A stretch of DNA of 35,234 nucleotides, from positions 1 through 35,234 of the IMG/VR virus record IMGVR_UViG_3300010368_000039. The stretch is one strand, 5' to 3'. Positions within the stretch are counted from its first letter, which is position 1, and the number at the start of each line of letters is the position of its first letter. The notes beneath the pieces are model-generated. The model was not told the origin of the DNA. It saw nothing but the letters and a program-made list of their open reading frames with translations, and did not search any database. Both the position numbers and the translations under genes were made by a program. This stretch comes from a virus. Positions 23,400 through 30,686 of this stretch are shown piece after piece.

Positions 23400-23746
23400 G
23401 ACGCTTTGCTTATTTGTGGTAGAGTATCTTCGGTAAGACCATCACCAACCAATAAAATCTTACTGGGATTGGTCCAATGAACGGTTGTGGATTTACCGGC
23501 GATATCAATTTCCATTCCACGAACCCACCCAAGATGTTCTAAGAGAATGTAATCACCGATTTCAATATTATCTTGCTCGCGAACCTCTGGTCCAACCGCT
23601 AACACCTTTGCCCAACGTGGACGAATACCCGCTGATTTCATGTTATCATCTAGTTGAATGATACCACCTGCGGTGATCTGTGCCCCCTTGTCGGAAATAT
23701 GGGTTGCAATCCAGTCTTGGGTCGGCTCAATCGGGAAATCGGTCAT
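23396..23746 (-). CDS. GroES-like co-chaperonin
   Basis: A 116-residue protein with the GroES barrel pattern: GGIIQLDDNMKS (mobile-loop and start of barrel), PRWAKVLAVGPEV and NIEIGDYILLEHLGW, corresponding to GroES RGEVLAVGPG and VKVGDIVIF. It is a likely functional counterpart of T4 gp31, which replaces GroES to fold the capsid protein in GroEL. The ATG at 23746 is chosen since AGAGG lies 6 nt before it; the ATG at 23752 lies too close to that site. The stop overlaps the clamp-loader start (ATGA). Confidence 0.8.
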   Translation of the reverse strand: MTDFPIEPTQDWIATHISDKGAQITAGGIIQLDDNMKSAGIRPRWAKVLAVGPEVREQDNIEIGDYILLEHLGWVRGMEIDIAGKSTTVHWTNPSKILLVGDGLTEDTLPQISKAS

Positions 23747-23791
23747 CGTCATCCTCTTAAAAAGTGTGTGCTATACCTTTTAAATATGACA

Positions 23792-23819
23792 AACGGCACC
23801 CTTATACAAGGATGCCGTT
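23792..23819 (-). terminator. Terminator after the second phosphatase gene
   Basis: Arms AACGGCA (23792-23798) and TGCCGTT (23813-23819) with inner CCTT/AAGG pairing and a 4-nt loop. On the minus strand TGTCATATTTAAAA follows. It lies 28 nt after the phosphatase stop at 23847. Confidence 0.75.
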
Positions 23820-23846
23820 CGATTTAATCAGCGATGTGGACTATTA

Positions 23847-24650
23847 TTAGAATCTGGCCGCATGGTATGGCGTTTTGGTGCCAGTCGCCATGATCTTATC
23901 AACGAGTTTACCATCAAGAAATACACCACACAGTAGATGCGACGTGAATACGGACCCGATATCAAGACCGGTACGATGTTTGGCAAACATACCTTCAGAC
24001 ATAGGCGTATGACCGTGGACCACCATATCAACAGATGGTTCAATCCATTTCACGCGATCATGTAGGAAATCGGAGTCGCGGGTCCACAAAAAGGTTTGTG
24101 ATGTTTGATCATCCAATAATTTGTGTGGTTGAACACCAGCATGAACGAACATGATGCGATCTGCGACATCAATATGATGGGTTTTACCCGTTGGTGAATA
24201 TTTATTACCAACACAATTCACTAGGAATTCAAAATGGGTCGGGAAGTTCTTAGCGAATTCCTTCATCCATGCAACACACATAGATCGGTTATGCCAATTT
24301 TTTGGATCACTAGACTCGTGGTCTGGACCAAAATATGATTGAAGAGTTTGAAAGCCACCGTTGGACCCCCACCACATCATGTCTTGTTCGAACGAGTTAT
24401 CATTGATGCTGGTAAACATACTGAGCATCATGTCCTCATGATTACCGGGAAGAATGATAGGATTATCAAGTGCCATCACCCGGTCAATCACATCTTTGGA
24501 TTTAGGGCCACGATCAACGTAATCCCCCAAAAAGATTAATTGTTTATCAACAGCCGGGAAGTTTTCGGCATGATGGGTTTTAATCTGCTCAAGGATATCC
24601 CCAAGCAAATCATCCATTCCGTGAATGTCACCAATAGCGTAATAAAGCAT
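23847..24650 (-). CDS. PPP-family Ser/Thr phosphatase (lambda phosphatase type)
   Basis: A 267-residue phosphatase with canonical motifs: YAIGDIHG (4-11), LGDYVDRGP (41-49), LPGNHEDM (68-75), FVHAG in the middle and VVHGHTP with a following DIG. All metal ligands and the catalytic His are present. Length and order match lambda-type phosphatases that dephosphorylate Ser/Thr/Tyr and can act on nucleotides. It is transcribed from its own TTGACT promoter that leaves 6 nt before the ATG and is followed by a terminator, so it is a single-gene unit like the other phosphatase (1871-2641). Confidence 0.93.
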   Translation of the reverse strand: MLYYAIGDIHGMDDLLGDILEQIKTHHAENFPAVDKQLIFLGDYVDRGPKSKDVIDRVMALDNPIILPGNHEDMMLSMFTSINDNSFEQDMMWWGSNGGFQTLQSYFGPDHESSDPKNWHNRSMCVAWMKEFAKNFPTHFEFLVNCVGNKYSPTGKTHHIDVADRIMFVHAGVQPHKLLDDQTSQTFLWTRDSDFLHDRVKWIEPSVDMVVHGHTPMSEGMFAKHRTGLDIGSVFTSHLLCGVFLDGKLVDKIMATGTKTPYHAARF

Positions 24651-24656
24651 TCTTAC

Positions 24657-24684
24657 AATGTAACAGGATATATTGAGAAGTCAA
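24657..24684 (-). promoter_or_regulatory. Sigma70-type promoter, leaderless layout
   Basis: Minus strand: TTGACT (24684-24679), 16 bp, TACATT (24662-24657), then 6 nt to the ATG at 24650. No ribosome-binding site. Nearly identical in design to the promoter of the phosphatase gene at 2641. Confidence 0.65.
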
Positions 24685-24688
24685 GCAA

Positions 24689-24949
24689 TCAATTCAAGTC
24701 TTTGAGAATATCATCAGCAACTGATTTTTCGGTTCGTGCCTTGCGTGGCTTTTCAGCAACCTTTTCGACAGTCTTCTCTGCGACTCGTTTTGATACTGGT
24801 TTCGATTCCGAAGGAACAAACGTGTCTTCCGGTCGAGCCAATCCAGATGTTTCACCAGCGTCCGCTTCTTGGGATGCTCGGTTTAATGTATTCTTACGTA
24901 GCTTTTCAAAATCAATCATTCGGCCACGGGCAGATCGTACAGTACTCAT
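24689..24949 (-). CDS. Small basic/acidic-tailed protein of unknown function
   Basis: An 86-residue protein with AAGGA about 10 nt before its ATG, and ATGA overlap with the gene before it. The opening STVRSARGRMIDFEKLRK resembles the starts of short T4-like phage proteins of unknown role. The middle is polar, and the last third is rich in Lys, Ala and Glu (RVAEKTVEKVAEKPRKAR). Probably largely disordered. It closes the operon that starts at 26373. Confidence 0.55.
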   Translation of the reverse strand: MSTVRSARGRMIDFEKLRKNTLNRASQEADAGETSGLARPEDTFVPSESKPVSKRVAEKTVEKVAEKPRKARTEKSVADDILKDLN

Positions 24950-25179
24950 AATTTAATTCCTTCTCCAAGTGTATATATGCGTCGATTTGGACCAACAGCA
25001 TCATTATTAATTTTCATGGTGATGACACCACGTTCCACAAGCATACTTAATATTTGCCCAATCATAACTGGGTCATGATGGGTATTAAGTTTACTTTCTG
25101 TTTCACCTTCACTGTTTTTCAAGCAATTCAAAATATGTGCTTGGCCCGATTTTGATGAAGACCAATCTTTTCTAGCCAT
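24946..25179 (-). CDS. Small winged-helix-like protein
   Basis: A 77-residue protein starting MARKDWSSSKSGQAHIL; GAGG lies about 9 nt upstream, in the last codons of the preceding gene. Helices (QAHILNCLKNS, DPVMIGQILSMLVERGVI) followed by a two-stranded wing (TMKINN, RIYTLGEG) fit a winged helix-turn-helix, suggesting DNA binding and possible transcription control. This is a fold-level inference. An upstream GTG/ATG reading to 25206 would overlap the previous gene. Confidence 0.6.
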   Translation of the reverse strand: MARKDWSSSKSGQAHILNCLKNSEGETESKLNTHHDPVMIGQILSMLVERGVITMKINNDAVGPNRRIYTLGEGIKL

Positions 25180-25183
25180 TAAT

Positions 25184-25849
25184 TTATTCCTCGTGTGTTC
25201 CGCCAAGGATCATTTGTTCTATTTGCATATCATGATGGCGTAATAATTTTCCAGAAGCTATTATGCTTCCGTTTGTAATACTTAGTCGCTGTGTTGAGCT
25301 TTTATTATAAAGCCTGAATATCAAATGCGTGTCGGAACTATCAAAGGTAGGATTGATTAATGTTATATGTTTGCTAATATCAGGAGCAAGCTTCATCTGT
25401 AATATAAACTCATTGGGAATAGAAATTTTCAACCCCATGTTTAAATCAACAGTTGTCTCTGGTTCCAATAGTATTGACCTATCGCTTATAAAATTACCAT
25501 CGATTGGTAAAATCCCATCTGTAGCATCGATATAAACAACCGGATTATATGATTGCATGCGAGAGATTGTATTCTCGGCGAGTTCTTCAAATAGATAATC
25601 CCAACGTTTTATAAGTTGTGGCATGTATTGTGATATATGTTGTTCTTCTATTCTTTGATTATTAACATTCTCCGGTGGATTATTTTTAATAGTATCAGTA
25701 ATAACATGGGTTAATTCAAAATTATACGGATTTTCCATAAGATATTCGTTCATATATTTTTCAAATAGCATTGCCCCAACAGAAGAACTCCTGTTATTCC
25801 CTAAAATCCCGGTTTGTTCGTTCAATTTCTCAAATACATTATCTGTCAT
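25184..25849 (-). CDS. Degenerate dUTPase-fold protein
   Basis: A 221-residue protein. Residues about 125-202 follow the core of trimeric dUTPases: ILLEPETTVDLNMGLKISIP (family: LEPGETVLVPTGLKIEIP), then EFILQMKLAPDISK at the place of the RSGLA motif, then ITLINPTFDSSDTHLIFRLYNKSS at the place of GVIDSDYRGE, then SITNGSIIASGKL matching the end of the core. The catalytic Asp/Tyr/Arg motifs are not preserved, so it is probably not an active dUTPase. The first 110 residues are helical and unrelated. It overlaps the DnaE-like fragment gene by 4 bases. Confidence 0.55.
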   Translation of the reverse strand: MTDNVFEKLNEQTGILGNNRSSSVGAMLFEKYMNEYLMENPYNFELTHVITDTIKNNPPENVNNQRIEEQHISQYMPQLIKRWDYLFEELAENTISRMQSYNPVVYIDATDGILPIDGNFISDRSILLEPETTVDLNMGLKISIPNEFILQMKLAPDISKHITLINPTFDSSDTHLIFRLYNKSSTQRLSITNGSIIASGKLLRHHDMQIEQMILGGTHEE

Positions 25850-26373
25850 CTTAAAAACTCACTAACTGGTATGTCGTATTTTATCGGATCGATTTTATTT
25901 ATTCCCAACAGGAATAAGACTAGGCTTGCACAACTTGATCCTCTTCCTACTCCCCATACCACATCATTTGTGATGAAGTGGTTGATCATATAAAGTAGGT
26001 GTCTTATCAGATCGGTCATATGTCTTTTTTCGATTTCAATCAGTTCGAATGATAATCGATTTATATAAATTTCATTATCTAATTTGAGTTCTGACAAGCG
26101 AATAGCACATTTGGATTCGATATCATCACTAGCAAAGGGTTCTGGTGTATTCCAATCGTATGTAAATTCTGCATCAACATCTGTTTCGGTGAATTCTTTT
26201 AATTTATTTGTGCCGAACCGATTATATACTGATGTATACTCATTAAATTCCACTAAATAGTTATGAAAATCGCGGCCATCTCTGGCTAGTTGCAGTAATC
26301 CATTATAGGTGAAAACGACTTCACCAGCGGTGGTAATGTAACGATCTGATAATGTTATAAGCTTTTTGCTCAT
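25846..26373 (-). CDS. Fragment related to bacterial DNA polymerase III alpha (DnaE)
   Basis: A 175-residue protein whose last 75 residues match the start of the polymerase core of DnaE: YINRLSFELIEIEKRHMTDL (family YRERLEYELDVI...), then HFITNDVVWGVGRGSSCASLVLFLLGINKIDPIKY and SEFLR at the end. The GRGS motif (143-146) is the conserved phosphate-binding loop GPGRGS. The protein stops exactly where DnaE continues into FLNPERVSMPDID with the catalytic aspartates, so it cannot polymerise. The first 90 residues correspond only loosely to the PHP-palm link. It is divergent from the gene at 26432. Similar short DnaE-like proteins may exist in other phages; I cannot check. Confidence 0.6.
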   Translation of the reverse strand: MSKKLITLSDRYITTAGEVVFTYNGLLQLARDGRDFHNYLVEFNEYTSVYNRFGTNKLKEFTETDVDAEFTYDWNTPEPFASDDIESKCAIRLSELKLDNEIYINRLSFELIEIEKRHMTDLIRHLLYMINHFITNDVVWGVGRGSSCASLVLFLLGINKIDPIKYDIPVSEFLR

Positions 26374-26389
26374 CAGATTAGACTTTCAT

Positions 26390-26397
26390 CATAAATA
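26390..26397 (+). promoter_or_regulatory. Late-type promoter motif CATAAATA
   Basis: Matches the NATAAATA late motif of T4-like phages and lies 34 nt upstream of the ATG at 26432, in the only gap available between divergent genes. Confidence 0.55.
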
Positions 26398-26431
26398 TAC
26401 ACAAGACGATTGTGGATCGAGGCATTTTTTC

Positions 26432-27889
26432 ATGACTAACAAATTAAACCTAAGACAAATTTCTAAAATCCTGATGGAAGATATGCCACAGGGTAAAGCG
26501 GATGTTGGACAACCGTTCAAACCAAACCTGAAGCAAAAAGCCTCAAGCGGCGGTGCGATGTCAACTCCATCATATGATAAATCAGCAAAAAAAGCGCGGA
26601 CAAAACCAGCGCTTCCTAAAAAAGCTGGTGATCGTAAGCCATCGCCAAATTCTGGACCTGCTGCAAGTCCATCTGCTAAGAAGATACCCGGAACCACAAC
26701 TCAAACCCCTGCTAAGAAGATTTCGGCACCAGCAATGAAGGCATCGGGTTCAAAATCCAGAAGCCCGTTCGTTGATGCTAATAAAGTCAAACGATCTGAA
26801 GCTGAACCCCTTAAATGGTCAAGCTCTACATCGGGTGATACGAAACATCTGATTGGTGCTGTGATGAAGGGTATGTCACAAGGGTCTGTGCCTAAAATCA
26901 AGATCAATGTATCCAAGCCAAATATCAATTATGGCATTGTTCCTACCGGTGAAATGATTTCAGTAAGCCAATCACCAACAATGAAAAAAGTAAACGTATC
27001 CCTGAAGGCTATCAAAGAAGGCGTAATCAACGGCACAACGACAGTCTCGGTCGGTTCCCGTAAGCACACCTTTGAAGCAGCATCAGTTGAGATGATCCGT
27101 AACATGGTTCATAATTATGCCAATGTCGGTCAACCGGTAACAGTTGATATCAAGGTTGGTCTTCGTGAATCATATGCTGATAAACGTTTGGTGACATCAT
27201 TACTAGAATCCATTCATGCTAAAGCATTGGACGTTGATCTAGTTCACAAGAAGAAATTAGCTGAAGCTTATAGTCGTTTCCGCACTCTGCTTGAGAATCA
27301 GTATGTTGTATTTCATAACCGTTCCAAAAAGAAGTGGGTAGCTGAATGCCTAGCACCAGCTTTCAAACAAGCATATGGTGATTTCAAACGAATTTATGAA
27401 TCACACCTACAGCCATACGAAGTAACAATGAATATCAAAACCAAGCATGGTGTTGAAATCGTTGATGTTGTTACAAGTGCATTGAATGAGAATGTAGCAA
27501 TGCATTCTGCTGTAGAAGAAATTGCTTCTGAGTATGGCCCATCAGCAAGATTTAACTATGGTTATATTGGTTCGAAAAAATATGTTGCAGAAGATGCATC
27601 CAGTCTTCTATCAAAAGCTTTGAAGTTCGATGACATGCCTGAAGGTTTCAAATCAGCGGGCTTCGGTTATAAGACGGGCACACAGACTGCCGCTCTTAAG
27701 CCAAAGGTTGATAAACTAAAGGCTTCCACGAAAAAGCGTGATCTAGGTGCTACGGTGTTTTCACCGAAAGCAGCACCGGGTAAAAACGCAGAGAAGCTTG
27801 TAGACCGCAAGGGTGCCGATAAGCGCGATAAGACCCCACGTGCTAATACAGCACCGGCTAAAGCCGCTGGTCCTCGTTGGGCTGAGTAA
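26432..27889 (+). CDS. Large Lys/Ala/Pro-rich protein, probably virion-associated
   Basis: A 485-residue protein starting MTNKLNLRQISKIL; GAGG lies about 11 nt before this ATG. A longer reading to 26366 has no such site and would overlap the divergent gene. Residues about 15-110 are histone-H1-like, full of Lys, Ala, Pro and Ser (KKARTKPALPKKAG, SAKKIPGTTTQTPAKK). A folded central region (about 160-400) with beta strands and helices follows, and the tail again is basic and low in complexity (RKGADKRDKTPRANTAPAK). A late-type promoter precedes it. A DNA-condensing or internal head protein is an inference. No family recognised. Confidence 0.7.
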   Translation: MTNKLNLRQISKILMEDMPQGKADVGQPFKPNLKQKASSGGAMSTPSYDKSAKKARTKPALPKKAGDRKPSPNSGPAASPSAKKIPGTTTQTPAKKISAPAMKASGSKSRSPFVDANKVKRSEAEPLKWSSSTSGDTKHLIGAVMKGMSQGSVPKIKINVSKPNINYGIVPTGEMISVSQSPTMKKVNVSLKAIKEGVINGTTTVSVGSRKHTFEAASVEMIRNMVHNYANVGQPVTVDIKVGLRESYADKRLVTSLLESIHAKALDVDLVHKKKLAEAYSRFRTLLENQYVVFHNRSKKKWVAECLAPAFKQAYGDFKRIYESHLQPYEVTMNIKTKHGVEIVDVVTSALNENVAMHSAVEEIASEYGPSARFNYGYIGSKKYVAEDASSLLSKALKFDDMPEGFKSAGFGYKTGTQTAALKPKVDKLKASTKKRDLGATVFSPKAAPGKNAEKLVDRKGADKRDKTPRANTAPAKAAGPRWAE

Positions 27890-27892
27890 TGT

Positions 27893-27930
27893 GATACACC
27901 GGGTGATGCAATGCGTTACCCGGTGGTATC
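27893..27930. terminator. Bidirectional terminator between convergent genes
   Basis: GATACACCGGGT (27893-27904) pairs with ACCCGGTGGTATC (27918-27930, one bulged base) around a 13-nt loop, 3 nt after the plus-strand stop. The right arm lies in the last four codons and stop of the convergent gene. Confidence 0.75.
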
Positions 27931-28278
27931 CTCTTTAGAGAGCAAATATTTCTCTCGGATTTTAAAAAAATCATCCATAAGTTGAGTTATTAACTCAACG
28001 CCGTCGCTACTAGATGAATGCACATTATATGTGAAATCGATTGGCACACCATCTGATTTACCATACATGTGCATTAAATCATATACGGCGTTGTCAGCAT
28101 TGCCCCCAAACCCCAAATAAAAATCAAAACCGATAAACGAAGGACATCCTCTGTCTTTCAGCGCGTTATGAAAATCTCGCATACCACGAGCAACCACAAC
28201 TTCACGTGGATCATCAGCAAACCACGGATACGTTTGATCCGGGTCACGTTCATCGTCTAAGAAAAGAATATAACTCAT
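27916..28278 (-). CDS. Receiver-domain protein of the cyclic-phosphate (cREC) type
   Basis: A 120-residue single-domain protein. It opens with YILFLDDERDP, typical of the cyclic-phosphate-processing receiver domains (PF20274), then VVVARGMRDFHNAL, then IGFDFYLG (family ISFDHDLG), and ends with the YNVHSSSSDGVELI segment (family VHS.NPVG). The acidic pocket (D8, D9) is retained. Such domains are encoded near RNA-repair genes in other systems; the activity proposed for them is on cyclic-phosphate RNA ends. It is a single gene with its own promoter set in two palindromes and almost no leader. Confidence 0.7.
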   Translation of the reverse strand: MSYILFLDDERDPDQTYPWFADDPREVVVARGMRDFHNALKDRGCPSFIGFDFYLGFGGNADNAVYDLMHMYGKSDGVPIDFTYNVHSSSSDGVELITQLMDDFFKIREKYLLSKEDTTG

Positions 28279-28313
28279 AATGCCATTTATATAGGCATTG
28301 ACTTATAAGTCAA
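28279..28313 (-). promoter_or_regulatory. Promoter embedded in two palindromes
   Basis: Minus strand: TTGACT (28313-28308), 16 bp, TATAAA (28291-28286), 7 nt to the ATG. The -35 is half of a perfect 16-bp palindrome TTGACTTATAAGTCAA (28298-28313), and the -10 lies in the loop of AATGCC...GGCATT (28279-28299). The stems might also act as a terminator for the tail-fibre operon. Confidence 0.6.
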
Positions 28314-28314
28314 C

Positions 28315-29571
28315 TTAAATTTTCATAATTTTCAATACAAGCACGGATGGTTGCATTTTGTTGACAGCGGTTCCGGTCGATATAGCATCACCACTCGCGT
28401 CTACTGGCGAAGATGACATACCCGTGGTTGGGGCAATATATGAATTGTTGTAATACATTCTATATGAATGCTGGTGATGATCTTCACTACTGATATTACC
28501 ATCCCATTTTGAAACCTGATCATTTATAGTTGATGTTGGTGTGATCGCGGGCTGTGACCAAACAGGATTTGTTGTGGTAGCGGTCCTAAAGGCATAGTGT
28601 TTGTGATCTGGGATGTTACCAGCGGCTAAAGCTATCGTCTCTGTTCCACCTGTTCCACCAATCTGTGAAACACCGTTGGTGAATGTTGCCGAAGTAATGA
28701 TACCTGATGGGGTTTCAGTATTCATATCGGCCATAACAGTTGTTCGTCCAATGAAGTTCGGAAGAGTAATAGTTTTATCGGCGGCCCAATCATCACCGGC
28801 TGAAGCGCCGCGACCACCAGAAACAGCAATAATACTATTGGCGAAATTATTCCACAAATGATAATATATGCCTTCCATAGTATCACTAGCATAATCAGCC
28901 GTTGAACCAGCAGAACCAATTGTTGAACCATCAATGACAATCCAACCATCGGGTGCAGCTGTTCCAAAGTAGTCAATAATTGTTCCTGTAGGTAGAGTTG
29001 AACCCGTCCACGCAGGTCGGCTATTTTGAATTGATAATATTGATCCCTCTGCACCAGCGGGCAAAACAATAGCAGCAGATTGATCATCATATGTAATCAA
29101 TGTGCCTTCTGCGCTTTGTTGGAATTTTCCTAAAGTTACAGCATTGTCATCAATCTTGTCAGTGATAACCGATGAATTTTGGAGTGCTGTTGAATTAATA
29201 CTTGAAGCTACATAGTTAACCGTATCAACAGACTGAAGACCTAATTTGGGTGTGGTGACGGATTGAGCGCCTAACTTTTCTTCAGTAACAGATTGATTAG
29301 CTAATGCAGTCGTTGGAATAGACTCATCGATATACGCAGCTGTTGGAATAGAAGCATCAGCATATTTCGGACCAGTGACTGACTCATCAGCTAATTCAGT
29401 TGGACCCACTGCCGCAGGTCCAATTTTGGGCTGTGTGACCTGATCATCTGCGATTTTATCAGTAATGACAGAATCAGTGGCAAGCTTATCAGGAGTTACC
29501 GCTGCATCTTCGATTTGGTCAGTGCCAACGGAGTCATCCGCTAATAGTGGTTTAGTTATCTTGGTTGTCAT
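28315..29571 (-). CDS. Tail fibre protein with collar domain
   Basis: A 418-residue virion protein. Residues about 12-151 are fourteen tandem 10-residue repeats of the form xxSVxxxKLx (for example DDSVGTDQIE, TDSVITDKIA, NQSVTEEKLG), a fibre shaft pattern. The C-terminal half is a phage tail-collar domain (PF07484 type): PTGTIIDYFGTAAPDGWIV, LPNFIGRT, GGTETIALAAGNIPDHKH, and a final MQPSVLVLKIMKI. This domain often trimerises and sits at the tip. It probably contributes to host recognition. It overlaps the upstream fibre gene by one base. Confidence 0.85.
   Translation of the reverse strand: MTTKITKPLLADDSVGTDQIEDAAVTPDKLATDSVITDKIADDQVTQPKIGPAAVGPTELADESVTGPKYADASIPTAAYIDESIPTTALANQSVTEEKLGAQSVTTPKLGLQSVDTVNYVASSINSTALQNSSVITDKIDDNAVTLGKFQQSAEGTLITYDDQSAAIVLPAGAEGSILSIQNSRPAWTGSTLPTGTIIDYFGTAAPDGWIVIDGSTIGSAGSTADYASDTMEGIYYHLWNNFANSIIAVSGGRGASAGDDWAADKTITLPNFIGRTTVMADMNTETPSGIITSATFTNGVSQIGGTGGTETIALAAGNIPDHKHYAFRTATTTNPVWSQPAITPTSTINDQVSKWDGNISSEDHHQHSYRMYYNNSYIAPTTGMSSSPVDASGDAISTGTAVNKMQPSVLVLKIMKI
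29119..29538 (-). repeat. Fourteen tandem 30-bp coding repeats (10-residue unit)
   Basis: Codons 12-151 of the tail fibre encode 14 units of exactly 10 residues each with V/I at position 4 and mostly L/I/Y/F at position 9. The DNA is diverged, so the repeat is visible mainly in protein. Such arrays can change length by recombination. Confidence 0.8.
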
Positions 29572-30686
29572 TAGTTAAACGATGCGATCAAATTCTCTAC
29601 TGATTGAATGTATACGACGAGTCCATTCGCCGGGGCAGAAGCATTTCCAGCACCATCATAGAATTTGACTTTATCATTTACTGAAACTGGCCCAAATCTA
29701 ATTGATGTTCCGGTTGCTGGTGAAACCGCAGGGTCACTATCCATGACATATGTCAAACTGGTAGTTGTTGGTGCCGTGGCAACCGAGAAGGTGCCGTTAT
29801 ATTCACTCTGGTTGGCACCCACGACCGTAATAGGGTCACCGGGTGACTTACCATGTACCGCAGTAGTAACCATGGTAGCGGTCGTTCCTGTTGAGTTTAG
29901 AGACACAACAGTGTTATCTGCACTAATAATTCTATAATCATATGTGCCAGCAGCACCACCGGTATAACAAACCTGCATAACACCATTGAGTGAAACCGTT
30001 ACTTGACCAGCAACCATTAACTGACCACCTGCATCAAATTCGGTGGTCGAACCATTCGCGACGGCACGCAATGCAAAGAATTGCGATGTACGTGATGGAT
30101 TATTATAAACCAAGGTTCTGATTGAAATCTTGGCACCATTAGTTGGCACCGCATTCAATTTAACATCATTACCAATCATGTAATAATCACGAACGCCCGA
30201 AGAACCGGGTTGTTTAGCGGCACCTGCAATATAAACCTGTACATATTCAACTGGTGGCATTTGAGATGAACCGGTAGCATATAATGATGTTACACCGTCG
30301 CCAGTATAGTGTTGCCACAACACACCCGAACCACGTTCACCGGCAATAGCAATCCATGCTGTACCAACTCTGATATAAAGAATTGATGTATCGGTTGAGT
30401 AATATAAAGAACCTTCAGGATCAGCAGCAGTTGGTACTGCTGAATCAACTTCAACCTGTCCTTCTTTGACGGTGATCCATTCATCAGAAGGATCATCATT
30501 GAACATATAAAGGTTTTTGGTAGTCGTATTGAAAATCATACGACCCGGATAGTTGTCTACTGATCCAACGCTTGGTAGTGCATCGAGAATTTCAATTGAT
30601 GCAGCAGTGGGGTTATTACTAACCTTATCAATTGGAAGGCCACGAGAACCATCAGTTAATTGTCCAGAAGGAATAAATCTTGCCAT
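29571..30686 (-). CDS. Tail fibre / virion structural protein
   Basis: A 371-residue beta-rich protein. The first 120 residues include PGRMIFNTTTKNLYMFNDD and GSLYYSTDTSILYIRVGTAW, which are the repeated short beta hairpins of phage fibre attachment modules. The rest is Ser/Thr/Gly/Ala-rich and beta-strand-like, consistent with a trimeric fibre. It lies between two other fibre-like genes with one-base overlaps at both ends, so all three are one operon. Exact position in the virion is unknown. Confidence 0.75.
   Translation of the reverse strand: MARFIPSGQLTDGSRGLPIDKVSNNPTAASIEILDALPSVGSVDNYPGRMIFNTTTKNLYMFNDDPSDEWITVKEGQVEVDSAVPTAADPEGSLYYSTDTSILYIRVGTAWIAIAGERGSGVLWQHYTGDGVTSLYATGSSQMPPVEYVQVYIAGAAKQPGSSGVRDYYMIGNDVKLNAVPTNGAKISIRTLVYNNPSRTSQFFALRAVANGSTTEFDAGGQLMVAGQVTVSLNGVMQVCYTGGAAGTYDYRIISADNTVVSLNSTGTTATMVTTAVHGKSPGDPITVVGANQSEYNGTFSVATAPTTTSLTYVMDSDPAVSPATGTSIRFGPVSVNDKVKFYDGAGNASAPANGLVVYIQSVENLIASFN

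Noticed and set aside
29119-29538. CRISPR-like array
   Set aside because: The regular spacing is a protein-coding repeat with diverged DNA, not repeats separated by spacers.
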